NCBI GenBank assembly: GCA_964023275.1
Contig: OZ029913.1
Span: 53,655,644-53,719,643, forward strand
DNA: 64,000 bases
Origin: Norana najaformis
Lineage: Eukaryota > Annelida > Clitellata > Crassiclitellata > Hormogastridae
Reading direction: 5' to 3'
Shown: positions 45,498 through 55,997 of the stretch, piece by piece
Numbering within the stretch: position 1 is the stretch's first letter
Layout of the letters: each line of letters starts with the position of its first letter
Notes under the pieces: generated by a model
Seen by the model: only the letters and a program-made list of their open reading frames with translations
Databases searched by the model: none
Told to the model about the DNA's origin: nothing
Made by a program: the position numbers and the translations under genes

Positions 45498-46150
45498 TGT
45501 AGAAAAGGACTATGTCGAAAGTCTCGAAACAGCCGACAAACAATGAACGTTCAGTTGGCAGCAGAAACTGTTTATTGTTCTCCTCTTCGGTTAATCAACA
45601 AGATGGCTTGCCGAGTCTCATTTAAATGTATTTCTTTATGTCTATCTGCCTGTATGTCTGTCTAAGTCAGTCTGTCTGTATATATGTATGTGTGTATATG
45701 TATGTCTGCATGAAGACACTTACACTTAATATAGCGCCTTTTAAGTACGTCACAAAAGCGTTGCGAACATGGTTGACTGACCAAAACAATTATGTCTTAA
45801 GATATGCAGAAAATGTAAGCTGAACCGAACGAATATAGCACTCCTTTATTCCGCTGAGTTGCGAAGCGAGTACCGACCGACCGCCGAACCTACTCACGGA
45901 TCCCTCTTTTATACACACAATGACTCTGCGACAGGCCTGAACGTATACAGAAATGCATAATATCACATGGACCATGTATTGCTATATTTTCTGACTGCCA
46001 CCGGATGCACGTCATTAATTTTATGATTATGGGCCTTCATTTTGCCCAGCGCCAGTCCCTAATTGGGTGCATGTGTGCTGCCTTAGAAATGTATAAGCCA
46101 GGGTATAATGAAAGTCGTGGTGTTATTCATAGTCTTGGCCATCAGATCCG
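45498..46150. other. Upstream of Ena/VASP
   Basis: Should contain the minus-strand 5' UTR and promoter of the Ena/VASP gene. No TATA or other decisive element seen; further leader exons may exist. Confidence 0.4.
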
Positions 46151-46159
46151 GTTATTAAG

Positions 46160-46258
46160 ACACACACGCACACGCACACGTACTCACATGCACACGCACA
46201 CACACACACGCACACAAATGAAGACCTATAGTCACACGCACACGCACACGCACACGCA
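46160..46258. repeat. CACACG microsatellite
   Basis: CACA and CACG units in two blocks. Confidence 0.85.
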
Positions 46259-46377
46259 TTTTTATGGGTTAATAGTCCAGCACCCTAACGAACAAGTTAT
46301 CGCGCACTCCTGACCGCATAATTCATATTAATTTATGCGTACAATGAAAGCCTAGACCCAGTTCATTATTTCGCGTT

Positions 46378-46555
46378 ACTTACTAACTAACTCAATCACT
46401 TACTTGCTCAGTCATTCACTCACTCCCTCACTCCTTCACTTATCCAACCCACCAACCAGCCCAAACCTACCCCATTCTCACTCACGCTGGCTTGTTCGCT
46501 TACTAACTCATTTATCCACCCACCTACTCTCACTCACTCACCAACTCATTCAGTT
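46378..46555. repeat. ACTCACTC-type cryptic repeat
   Basis: Imperfect CACTCA, TTACT and CCACC units. Confidence 0.65.
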
Positions 46556-47022
46556 TGACAAATGACCGAAAAGAATGGAGATAATTGACTCGCACACATC
46601 GCCGCCAAATACCTGGCATAGAAACTGATCATGAAGATGACGATCAACTGCACGTGATAGGATGCTCATCAGTCGTCATGAATTGACGCAATGTACTAGT
46701 ATTGCTGATGTTGTTGTTGCTGCTGCTGTTTCTGATGCTGTAGTGTTATCTCATTACTTACTAATTTGCTTACTTCATCACTTAATTGTTAACCTACCTA
46801 ATTAGGCTTACCTACCTATCTACCTACCTACTTACTTACTTACATATTGTGTATTAACAAGTTGCACGGCTTGTACAGTATAAAAGGTCGTTGATATATA
46901 AATAGTGTTAAAGTTCAAGGCTGTTCTGGCGACATGTCTTCTTAATTTAATGGAAGTGGCGGTGCCCATCGTTAAGCAATACCCGATTAGCTCAAAACAA
47001 CATGTATGTACGTACGTATGTA

Positions 47023-47220
<198 letters not shown>

Positions 47221-47294
47221 TATAGCGCCTATCGAATAACTCAAAGCGCTTCTCGCTAGCCTAACTAATGTTATATTTGTAAAAGAACAATTTT

Positions 47295-47295
47295 G

Positions 47296-47328
<33 letters not shown>

Positions 47329-47342
47329 TATATATATATATA
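47295..47342. repeat. CA/TA microsatellite
   Basis: CACA then TATA units. Confidence 0.9.
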
Positions 47343-47489
47343 AATGATGCTCGTGCAGCTGGTCTCTGCTGGTGGTCCCTCGCAGACATTTATAGACCGA
47401 CCAACGATGTCTCGTCTACAGTTGACTTCGACGCGCCTTCTGAGTGCCTGGTCCCGATTGTGCTGAAGACGAAGACTGACACCGAGTGG

Positions 47490-47575
47490 AGTGATTTCAG
47501 GATAGGAGTGGTATTGTGATCCTTTGGTGTCCTGGTGACAGCTTATGCAAGAGAATTTTGGATTATTATTTCTGC
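47490..47575 (-). mobile_element. LINE family C scrap
   Basis: On minus encodes HSYPEITPL in one frame and the TPILKSLHWL-type region in another. Near-identical to 49728-49833, including the junction with the SINE2 that follows. Confidence 0.7.
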
Positions 47576-47765
47576 ATTTATTAAGCGCCACAATCTAATG
47601 ATTTAGCCAGAGTCGATGGCGCTGAGCAATTTTTTGTGACTGAAGGACTTGCTCAAGGTCTGTAAACACAAACCGTCTCGAGGAGGAGGTTCGAACCCGT
47701 ACACTTTGTTTTACAAGCCACGGCAAAGTCATCTATCGAGTGCAACGCATCCAGGCGTCTCCCAT
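47576..47765 (-). mobile_element. SINE2 copy
   Basis: Head with B-box ACGGGTTCGAACCTCC, tail GCTCAGCGCCATCGACTC and the end TGGCGCTTAATAAATGC. The head is the stronger of the two complete copies. Confidence 0.8.
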
Positions 47766-47904
47766 ATTCCAGGAATAGATGAATTACCCGATGAATTCGT
47801 AGAAAGCCGGTTGACGAGAAACTCTCCGAAAAGGAGACATGTTGTTCGAAAGCACATGACACGTACTGTATAGCTATAATATTTAAGAGATTTGAAACTC
47901 GCTT

Positions 47905-48282
47905 AGCACGGTCCGTACACAGGAACCTTAAATGGCGTGGAACCCATTCAAACGGGCCCCGGTGGTCATAGATCTCACACGATCTATTCATTTCTCAGTC
48001 TTTCCATTAAACTATCGGCTTAAACACAACCCACCCTACTGTAGCCTCCTCTCCCCTCCTCTCTGTGGTTCCCTGGCAACCGGACTTGGTTCCTGACATG
48101 GCATCGCTGGACAATCCCACGGACTTGTCGTAGCGCTCGCGAATAAGCTGGTGCCCTGCGCTTATCTTGTAAGTAGCGCTTTAGAAATTTCGAGTTTACG
48201 ATACGATACGATTACCATTGGAAACTGAACATGGTCGAGGCGAAAGGGTATAGAAAAACATGTAGGCCTACGTTTTACATTT
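47905..48282 (+). mobile_element. SINE1 copy split by LINE B
   Basis: 5' part 47905-47990 (GGAACCTTAAATGGCGTGG, CATTCAAACGGGC), 3' part 48222-48282 (CATGGTCGAGGC, TATAGAAAAACATGTAGG). The two parts rejoin at CATT when the insert is removed. Confidence 0.8.
47991..48222 (+). mobile_element. LINE family B 3' fragment nested in SINE1
   Basis: Encodes the tail region with CTGGCAACCGGACTTGG, GAATAAGCTGGTGCC, GTAGCGCTTTAGAAATTTCG and a CGATACGATTAC end. CATT flanks both sides. Confidence 0.75.
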
Positions 48283-48775
48283 TGCTGCTATGGTTAGCTA
48301 CATTGGTCAAAGCGCAGGCCTGCGTCAACGACTAGGTTTCGGTTACTTACAAACTTAGTGCTATACGTATACAACAGCTTGATACCATGAAACCAATTCA
48401 TGTGCTTCTTCCATTTTTGTTTAAAGTTTATCACAAAGCGCTTAGGCCTATCAGATTCAATTTTGTCCAATGAATTAATGGCACTAACATGGGCCTATAA
48501 GAAAGAAAACATCGTAATATTGTAATATATTTACAGTAATATTCTTCTGTTCTCGGTCATGTTGTCACAATAAACTACAAATTGTATAAATGGACCTCTA
48601 ACAAGAATAGACGCTCTGTACTAGAAATAGAGCGTTGCTTAATTAATTATTGGCCATGCCATTTCGCTCATTAAGGTTACCTTGCCTTCCTTTGATATTA
48701 GATGTAGTATAAATCAAATTGTTTACATATTATCTTTGTTCTTGAATCTGAAAAGTCATTTATAAAACTACGCAA
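48283..48775. other. Intergenic, nothing recognised
   Basis: AT-rich spacer between two SINE1 copies. Confidence 0.45.
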
Positions 48776-48777
48776 AT

Positions 48778-48965
48778 GTAAATTTATAGGTTTTTCTATA
48801 GCGACCGTATGACCTCGACCCCGCTCATTTTTCGTTGAGTTGATCGGGTGAGATTCTTTAACACCGCTGCCCGTTTGAATGGGTGCCACGCCATTTAAGG
48901 TCCTCGTGTACGGACCATGATATCCCGGTCTAATACTTTAACCAATGGAGCTAATCAGGCCGGCA
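48778..48965 (-). mobile_element. SINE1 copy
   Basis: TCTATAGCGACCGTATGACC, CACCGCTGCCCGTTTGAATG, GGTGCCACGCCATTTAAGG, and a tRNA-like head on minus (TTAGCTCCATTGGTTAAAG). Confidence 0.88.
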
Positions 48966-49833
48966 GCGTGTAGTTTCACAGATTACCCCTTAAGAGAGAT
49001 ACACTCGTTTAGGATAGTTCTTGTTATATTAGTTACGTGGACGAACAACTTTACTGATGTTTGACCAGTACGTGTTTTTTAGTGTTACTCGGCAATAACA
49101 CACATTCGACAGGTGCATTAACTGCAGTTAGGGCCTACACTCGATGCTCTAAGCGCTGGTTTGTACATTTAGTTTAAGAGCTTATTCATGAGCGCTGTGT
49201 CAAGTCAGATAAGTTGTCCAATGATACCATGTGAAGAACAAAATCCAACTAACAGAAGAGCAGAGAGAGTCGAGAGGAGCGGTCGCAGTGGGTTGTGATT
49301 AGGTTGAGAGAAATGGAAAGGCGGCGGATTGGATGGATCATGGTAATTTTTTTGAAAAGGTGGACCTTTAATTTTGAATGGAAAGTATGAGGACTCATAT
49401 ATAGAGGGGCTCGAGACAGATGATGATGGATGAACGACAGAAGGGGTTGAGGAATGGAGAATTTGATAAATTTACCAGAGATGTCTTTCTAGAGTTAAGG
49501 TGCCGTGTGGTAGATCGATCGGTTAGAGAACGTAGGACGAGTAGTTACAGGAGGATGGGCCAGAGTGAGGTAAGAGAATGAACGGGTAGAGCGGGGTGAT
49601 TGAATGCCGGGGTGATTGGATGGAGGGAAGGGTTTGCGAAGATAAGTAGGCTGAGAGGAGGACCTATTGCAAAGTTATAGGTTAGAGGAAGAACTTTGAA
49701 ATGCATGCGTTTGGGAACTTTCAACCAGTGGAGTGATTTCAGGATAGGAGTGTTACGGTGATCCTTGGGTATGGTTATCCTTGGGTGTCCCGGTAACAGT
49801 TTAGGCAAGACAATTTTGGATTATTACTTCTGC

Positions 49834-49910
49834 ATTTATTAAGCGCCACAATCAAATGACTTAGCCTCAATCGATGGCGCTGAGCAATTTTTGTGAACGA
49901 AGGATTTCCC
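49834..49910 (-). mobile_element. SINE2 tail embedded in LINE C
   Basis: CATTTATTAAGCGCCACAAT, CAATCGATGGCGCTGAGC. The same SINE-LINE junction occurs at 47.57 kb. Confidence 0.7.
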
Positions 49911-50263
49911 TTTACGGGCCAAGCGCTTTAAAAATCAGCTATCTTGTCCCCCACGATGAGTTGAAGATACTTAATTTGAGTGGATTCAAGATTAAGGAAA
50001 AGGAAATTACAGTGGTCAAGCTTGGAGTGGACAACAGAGGTAGCGATGGTAGAGAGTTTTATAATCGAGCATAGATCGGATACGGCGAAGGTCTCAAATA
50101 TGAATGAAACAGGTGCGCGAGAGGTTTGAGATTTAATTTGAAAACGAGAGATTTAGGTCAAAGGTGATGCCAAGGTTGTGTAGAGGCGAAGTAGAAGTGA
50201 AAGTGAGAGTTGAGGCATTTGTTGATAGGTGGATGGAAAAGTAAGGAATTTTCCTGATCTGAT

Positions 50264-50593
50264 CTATGGTAGACCTAAAACAATAAATTCAATTTTGGCA
50301 GGATTGCGGCAAAACAGGTTAGAGAAAATCCATTCTGAGATTTGGCTAACAACATCAACCAACTGAGTGATTGCGGAGGAAAAGGAACTTGGAGAAAAGG
50401 ATATGAAGAGTTGAGTGTCATCAGCATAAAGATGGTGGTCGATTGAAGAGGATTTTGTGAGACGACTCAGCGGCTTAGTGTACAAAATGAAGAGAAGTGG
50501 CCCTAGGACGGCACCTTGAGGGGCACCATGTGAAAATGGGAGAGGTTGCAAACAATTACTTGAAGCTTTGACAGAAAAGGAGCAGGAAGACAA
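50264..50593 (-). pseudogene. LINE family C reverse transcriptase fragment
   Basis: 110-codon open piece carrying the GAPQGAVLGPLLF turn and the YADD catalytic box with both Asp residues. Neighbouring RT blocks are in other frames, so the gene is dead. Confidence 0.88.
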
Positions 50594-51444
50594 GAAAGAC
50601 CGGAACCAAGGAAGGGCAGTATCGGAGATGCCAAAAGAAGATAGTCGTTGAAGAAGAAAGTCATGATCGATGGTGTCAAAAGCTGCAGAGATATCGAGAA
50701 GACAGAGACAAGAGACTTGCTGATGACTAATGGCAGAGACTAGTTTATTGTAAGAAAGACAAGCAGAGTATCAGTGGAGTGATGTTTAGTGAATCCAGAT
50801 TGGTAGGGATTGAGAAGTGGTTAGAAGAAAGGTATTCATTCAGCCGGGAAGGGACAATGCGTTCAGTTAGCTTAGACAATAAAGAAAGATTGGGGATAGG
50901 ACGGTAATTACAGATTATTTGTTAAGATTTGGTTTTTGGAAAGGGAGTGACAAGAAAATATTTGAAATCCAGAGGATAGTAACCAGTAGAGAGAGAAAGG
51001 TTGATTATTTCTGTGATAACAGGAACTAGGACAGAGGTCCAGTCTTTTAGAAGAGAAGAAGGAATAAAATCTAGTTCGTACTGTTTGTTGGGGAGAGAAT
51101 TTAGAAGGCATTTAATATTGAGTGCCTGTTAATAACACTGGTCAACATAGAAATCGTTACTGACTGGAAAAGGCCCTAATGTGTAGCATCTTGGTGTGCT
51201 GAACACGAATATAACCATAAAAATTTTTATTGGCTCTCGTTTTGAAAATATTTCATATAGTTCATTTTTTATGTTTCACCATGTAAATTTATGCAGTAGG
51301 ACTGCGACAATATCCTAAATAAGTCTAGAATGATGTAATATTCCACCTCATTGCATAATCCCATCATGGACACATCATGCACAGTTGATTACGTCATTTT
51401 CTGATGCAATGTAAAACTACAGCCAGTCGGCTGCTGACGTAAGA

Positions 51445-51469
51445 TGACGTCAGCAGTGTACTATATAAA
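51445..51469 (+). promoter_or_regulatory. Transposon promoter: CRE and TATA box
   Basis: TGACGTCA at 51445-51452 and TATATAAA at 51462-51469, about 120 bp before the ATG at 51585. A further GACGTAAG lies just upstream. The spacing fits a TATA-driven RNA polymerase II start near 51495. Confidence 0.6.
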
Positions 51470-51584
51470 GCGAGTCGGAACGGTTGAGCATTTACAATAT
51501 TACAGACTTTGTGCGAGACAGTTTAAGTTACTGTTTTATAAAACTATTATTACTTTATCCATTTAGATACAATACAGAACAGTA

Positions 51585-53276
51585 ATGCCTCGGAAGTGCG
51601 TAAATACTGTGGACAACTTTTGTTACATTTGTGGGGAAGTGACATTTGCCAACCAGAAGAAAAGTATCACTTATCAAGTCAAGAAGGCATATCATGCTTA
51701 CTTCGAATGCAAGGTTGGTGACCAAGACAAGCCATGGGCCCCGCATATATGCTGTGCTACATGTACAACACAGCTTTCACAGTGGTTGAATGGCAAAAGA
51801 CCATCAATGCCGTTTGCAGTTCCCATGGTGTGGAGAGAGCAAAGCAACCACGTAGATGACTGTTACTTCTGCTTGGTTCCTCCTCTTTCCGGTGGAATAA
51901 CGAAGCAAAAGAAGTCGACAATAGTCTACCCAAACATTCCGTCAGCATTGAGACCAGTTCCACATGGTGATGGACTTCCTATTCCAGAACCTCCAGCAGA
52001 ATATATTTTCCTTGATTCATCTGATGAGGACAAGGGTGAGCCGACATGTTCTTCTCCTGGTCCGTCAGCGTGCAGTGATCCCGATTTTCACTGTGGTGCA
52101 TCATCAACCCCACACAGAATAACACAGGAAGAACTAAATGACCTTGTTCGTGATTTGGACTTATCCAAAAACAAGGCAGAATTGCTAGGATCAAGACTCC
52201 AACAATGGAATCTTCTAGAAGAAGATGTCACAATTACTTCATATAGAAAGCGCCATCAGCAGTTGGAACCTTTCTTTATGAAGGAAGATAATCTGGTATT
52301 CTGTTCCAATATTGACGACCTCATGAATGCCTTACAGATCACTCATGACCCACAAGAATGGAGACTCTTTGTAGACTCTTCAACACTGAGTCTTAAGGCT
52401 GTGCTTTTGCACAATGGAAACCGTCTTCCATCTATTCCATTAGCGCATGCTGTCCACATGAAAGAGACATACGATAACCTAAAACAGCTACTGCATTTCA
52501 TTGACTATAACAGGTACAAATGGCACCTGTGTGGTGATTTGAAGGTAGTTGCCATTTTAATGGGACTGCAGCAAGGATATACAAAATATATGTGTTTCTT
52601 GTGTGAGTGGGATAGCCGAGCAAGAGAGTTGCACTACGTGCGGAAGGAATGGACTCCCAGACAAAACATGGCAGTTGGACAGAAGAATATCCAGCACCCA
52701 GCTCTGGTCGAGGCTCACAAAATCCTACTACCACCCCTTCACATCAAACTAGGTTTGGTGAAGAACTTCGTGAAAGCCATGGACCGCACTTCGCCAGCTT
52801 TCCGATACCTGCATGAAAAATTCCCTCGACTCAGCGAAGCAAAGATTAAAGAGGGAGTTTTTGTGGGTCCTCAGATTAGAGAACTCTTCAAAGATGACCG
52901 CTTCAACAACTTGCTGGAGGGTGATGCGAAACAAGCATGGAATGCTTTTCGTCTAGTGTCTACAGACTTTCTGGGGAATGTTAGGGCAGAAAACTACAAG
53001 GAACTAGTAGAAGACATGCTCAAGCAGTACCAGAAATTTCGCTGCAATATGTCTCTGAAGATGCATTTCCTTCATTTTTATCTGGATTTCTTCCCTGACA
53101 ACTGTGGTATGGTTAGTGACGAACATGGCGAACGTTTTCATCAAGATATCGCAACAATGGAGCAAAGGTACCAGGGAAAATGGTCCACTACAATGTTGGC
53201 TGACTACTGCTGGACACTCCGCAGAGATGCTCCCGAACAGCTGTACAAGAGACAGGCAAAAAAATCTAAGAACTAG
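51585..53276 (+). CDS. 563-aa orphan protein of the TIR transposon, probable DDE-type transposase
   Basis: The family is one I recognise as multi-copy, intronless proteins of unknown function in arthropod and other invertebrate genomes; no named domain. The N-terminus is Cys-rich (CYIC 13-16, ICCATC 55-60, CYFC 93-96), plausibly a DNA-binding zinc module. An acidic Ser/Pro linker (about 140-175) precedes the conserved core. LFVDSSTLSLKAVLLHNG holds Asp264. LCGDLKV holds Asp318 and is followed 19 residues later by CFLC (337-340). Then come LPPLHIKLGLVKNF, HFLH (494-497) and SDEHGERFHQD with Glu513. A D-D-(CxxC...HxxH)-E order is what RNase H-like transposases with a zinc insertion show, for example RAG1/Transib; assigning catalysis is inference. 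The frame is intact with no stop, and the protein ends in a basic KRQAKKSKN. Confidence 0.85.
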   Translation: MPRKCVNTVDNFCYICGEVTFANQKKSITYQVKKAYHAYFECKVGDQDKPWAPHICCATCTTQLSQWLNGKRPSMPFAVPMVWREQSNHVDDCYFCLVPPLSGGITKQKKSTIVYPNIPSALRPVPHGDGLPIPEPPAEYIFLDSSDEDKGEPTCSSPGPSACSDPDFHCGASSTPHRITQEELNDLVRDLDLSKNKAELLGSRLQQWNLLEEDVTITSYRKRHQQLEPFFMKEDNLVFCSNIDDLMNALQITHDPQEWRLFVDSSTLSLKAVLLHNGNRLPSIPLAHAVHMKETYDNLKQLLHFIDYNRYKWHLCGDLKVVAILMGLQQGYTKYMCFLCEWDSRARELHYVRKEWTPRQNMAVGQKNIQHPALVEAHKILLPPLHIKLGLVKNFVKAMDRTSPAFRYLHEKFPRLSEAKIKEGVFVGPQIRELFKDDRFNNLLEGDAKQAWNAFRLVSTDFLGNVRAENYKELVEDMLKQYQKFRCNMSLKMHFLHFYLDFFPDNCGMVSDEHGERFHQDIATMEQRYQGKWSTTMLADYCWTLRRDAPEQLYKRQAKKSKN

Positions 53277-53589
53277 TCTATGACCTGGTTTTTACAAATA
53301 TTAACTGTAAGTGTATCACTATTGGCATGCATTGTGCGATATAAAATTACTTCATTTCAGATTACAAAAAAACTAGAGCCAATTCGGCATTTTCACTGTC
53401 ATATTCGTGTTCAGCACATACAAATTGATAAGAACTGACTAATTTCATTTCAGTAACATGACTTTTGTAAAAATTTGTTGTCCAGTGTAATTTGGTTCCT
53501 ATGACTTAGATCTTTTGAGCAGTGCAATGCTGAAAGTGTGATGATGCACTTTAAAATATACTTAAGTTCATAATATTTATGTTTGTAGC

Positions 53590-53642
53590 TGTCTCTCTGT
53601 ATGTCTGTCTGTATGTAAGAATGTATGTATGTATGTATGTAT
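53590..53642. repeat. GTAT microsatellite
   Basis: TGTCTGTATG and TATG units. Confidence 0.85.
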
Positions 53643-53644
53643 GG

Positions 53645-54415
53645 GGTATGCAACATTCATAAAAAAGAAAAAAAACGTATAGTGGTTAACATCCACAGGC
53701 AATAATTATGATCAACTGCAGTTTCAACAGCAGAGATGGTCATCTTATATGTTAGGGATAGAAGGAGGACAATTACAAATGGGGATGTCATGGTAGGATT
53801 GTCAGTGCATATGCATGTAATATGTACATATAACAACTGAACAAAACAGAAACAAACTGTGTACAAATGGAAAGATATGTGGTGAATGTTGCAATATGAA
53901 GTTTGCTGATATCCAATTTCTCTGCTCAACTATTATTAGAGTTAAGTCACCAAAGTTTCCTTGAATGCATAAGGATATTTGTACACTGCCTGACTGAAGC
54001 CATTTGAAAAACCTGCCTGCCATGTCCTAAATTACTTTAGACTAGTTATGTTATCCTGAGTTATGAGTTCTAATGAGTTAGACTATTTGAAGAACAGCAC
54101 GTGTAGTCATAAGTGGATGATGCCTAGGAAGTCAGAAAAAATCCACTTGCAAACTCCGTTATTACCTAGTTTCTGACTACTCCAGGCCCAACAATTTCCA
54201 AATAATTGCTATAACAAAACGAAACTGAAGAGTATGTGCACTGACCAATTTGTATAGCAACCTGATTAATACCAAATGGTGGCCGGTCAAAGGAGAATTC
54301 CAAAAAATTGAAAACCGCCCGAAACCTTTGACAGACAAATGAGGAATAACTCTGCTGCCCAGAAAGATGCACAAGCACCACAAGAAGTAACTGACAAATC
54401 CATATTTTAAAAGAG
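53645..54415. other. ZNF-2 downstream region
   Basis: 54150-54310 is homologous, in inverse orientation, to the DNA 600-700 bp past ZNF-1. The rest shows no gene. Confidence 0.5.
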
Positions 54416-54608
54416 ATGCTGTGCCACATAAATTGCATTTGCATGGCTTTATTCCAGTATGGGTTCTTGTGTCTTAGTCCAGAGTATGCTTCTGTGCAAT
54501 TGGTTTGTGACATAAAATGCACTTGTATGGCTTATCTCTTGCAAGGGTTGTTGCATACACATGAAGATTACTACGTGTTGAAAACAATTCGAAACAAAAG
54601 TTACATAT
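54416..54608 (-). pseudogene. Decayed extra fingers downstream of the ZNF-2 stop
   Basis: Read in frame past the ZNF-2 stop, the minus strand continues as ICNFCFELFSTRSNLHV, then KPYKCILCHKPIAQKHTLD, a second TAA, and THTGIKPCKCNLCGTAS. These are former fingers. The ZNF-2 stop (TAA after EKQ) stands where the paralogous linker reads EKQYIC, suggesting that a TAC codon became TAA. Confidence 0.78.
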
Positions 54609-55568
54609 TTATTGTTTTTCTCCAGTGTGGGTTCTTGTATGGTACGCCAAAGTGCTCTTCTGTGCAAATGCTTTGTGACATAAATTGCACTTGTATGGCT
54701 TTTCTCCAGTGTGGGTTCTTGTATGGTATGCCAGAGTGCTCTTCTGTGCAAATGCTTTGTGACATAAATTGCACTTGTATGGCTTTTCTCCGGTGTGGGT
54801 TCTTGTATGGTTTTCCAGATGACTCTTCCGTGCAAATGCTTTGTCACATAAATTGCACTTGTATGGCTTATGTCTATTGTGGGTTTTCATATGGTGTTCT
54901 AGCTGAATCTTCCACGCAAATCCTCTGTTACATAAAACGCATACATATGGCTTATGTCTAGTGTGGGTTCTTGCATGCACATCTAGATTACCAAGTGTTG
55001 AAAACAATTTGTTGCAAAACAGACAAATGTATTGTTTTTCTCCAGTGTGGCTTCTTACATGGTTTGCCAGAATGCTCTTATGCGTAAATGATTTGTGACA
55101 TAAATTGCACTTGTACGGTTTTTCTCCAGTATGAGTTCTTGTATGCCATTTTAGAGTAGGCTTATGGGCAAATGCTTTGTCACATAAATTGCATTTGTAT
55201 GGTTTTTCTCCAGTGTGAGTTCTTCTATGGTAAACCAGATGACTCTTCTGTGAAAATGATTTGTGACAATAAGTGCACTGATATGGCTTTTCTCCAGTGT
55301 GTATTCTTGCATGGATTTCCAGGTAACTCTTATTTGCAAATGCTTTGTGACAGAGTTTGCACTTGTATGGTTTTTCTCCAGTGTGGGTTCTTCTATGGTT
55401 CTCTAGACGAATCTTCCGTGCAAATGCGTTGTCACATAAATTGCACTTGTATGGTTTTTTTACAGTTTGGGTTCTTGAATCGAGTTCGATATGCCTATTC
55501 TGTGCAAATGTTTTGTAAAACAATTCTTGTTCATATTGTTTTTCCTGGTTACAGTTTTTCGAATGCAT
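54609..55568 (-). CDS. ZNF-2, C2H2 zinc-finger protein with 10 fingers
   Basis: A 319-aa intronless frame with a 41-residue N-terminus (MHSKNCNQEKQYEQ, with a vestigial finger), then ten C2H2 units joined by TGEKPY-type linkers. Expected to be a nuclear DNA-binding protein. Fingers 9 and 10 are identical (KAFAQKSTLAYH twice), indicating a very recent 84-bp duplication. Linkers after fingers 6 and 7 are unusual (TRHKPY, NRHKPY). It is the inverted paralogue of ZNF-1 about 48 kb away: leader, CRE-bearing promoter and downstream DNA all match. A nonsense codon has shortened it, since fingers continue in frame past the stop. Confidence 0.88.
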   Translation of the reverse strand: MHSKNCNQEKQYEQELFYKTFAQNRHIELDSRTQTVKKPYKCNLCDNAFARKIRLENHRRTHTGEKPYKCKLCHKAFANKSYLEIHARIHTGEKPYQCTYCHKSFSQKSHLVYHRRTHTGEKPYKCNLCDKAFAHKPTLKWHTRTHTGEKPYKCNLCHKSFTHKSILANHVRSHTGEKQYICLFCNKLFSTLGNLDVHARTHTRHKPYVCVLCNRGFAWKIQLEHHMKTHNRHKPYKCNLCDKAFARKSHLENHTRTHTGEKPYKCNLCHKAFAQKSTLAYHTRTHTGEKPYKCNLCHKAFAQKSTLAYHTRTHTGEKQ

Positions 55569-55950
55569 CTTCAGACAATCTTTAATCTTCGGGTATTCTA
55601 AAATCTTCAGATTTTAACGGTTGACAGTTGATGCATATCCACAGTCCCTCTTCTGGACTGCGCCTAAGTTGACGGATGAAATCTACGTGGGTGAACGCCC
55701 GCAGCACGAACTGACTCTTACTGACGGATAAAGTAAAAGTTAGCACCTGAACGCAACGCTTCCAGAAATTCCCACGCTGCAGTTGCAACGTATTCCTAGA
55801 AAGCCGACCGACGAGAACCTCTCCTCTCCGAACAGTCGTCCGAACGGGCTTAACTACAGAACAGGTGAAAATATTCAAAAAACACTGAAAACAAAAACTT
55901 GTTCCTGGAAATCTAACCGGCAACAAACTATTTATCGCTAGGTCGAACCG
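55569..55950 (-). other. ZNF-2 transcribed leader
   Basis: Aligned with the ZNF-1 leader (GAGGAGAGGTTCTCGTCGG, TGGAAGCGTTGCG, GTGGATATGCATCAACTGT). Reading frames differ between the two copies, so it is probably untranslated. Confidence 0.5.
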
Positions 55951-55958
55951 CCACGATC

Positions 55959-55997
55959 TGACGTCATCGACTTTTAGATGTTGAGGTTAATGACGTG
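55959..55997 (-). promoter_or_regulatory. ZNF-2 promoter with CRE-type sites
   Basis: TGACGTCA (55959-55966) and ACGTCATTAA (reading inward from 55997) in the same order as at ZNF-1. Confidence 0.6.

Larger units (their letters stand above)
49270..51130 (-). mobile_element. LINE family C, L2/CR1-like, degenerate
   Basis: On minus from 51130 the frames encode CELDFIPSS-like sequence, CNYRPIPNLSLLSKLTERIV, LLDISAAFDTIDHDFLLQRL, then GAPQGAVLGPLLFILYT and the catalytic HLYADDTQLFISF (50264-50593). The C-terminus (TPILKSLHWLKVPKRMHFKV) follows at 49545-49808. A SINE2 tail piece (49834-49910) is embedded in it. Frameshifts make it inactive. The same 3' region recurs at 56224-56700. Confidence 0.88.
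51136..53487. mobile_element. Intact-looking 2.35-kb TIR DNA transposon
   Basis: The ends are inverted: CACTGGTCAACA at 51136 and CACTGGACAACA reading inward from 53487. An 18-bp perfect inverted block TGTGCTGAACACGAATAT lies about 60 bp in from each end (51195-51212 and 53401-53418), followed by a shared ATTGGCTCT-GTTTT. Flanking TAA trinucleotides (51133-51135 and 53488-53490) fit a 3-bp target duplication. The inside holds one long ORF (51585-53276) with its own TATA and CRE-like promoter. TIR, TSD and a single ORF together describe an autonomous class II element. Which superfamily it belongs to I cannot say. Confidence 0.82.
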
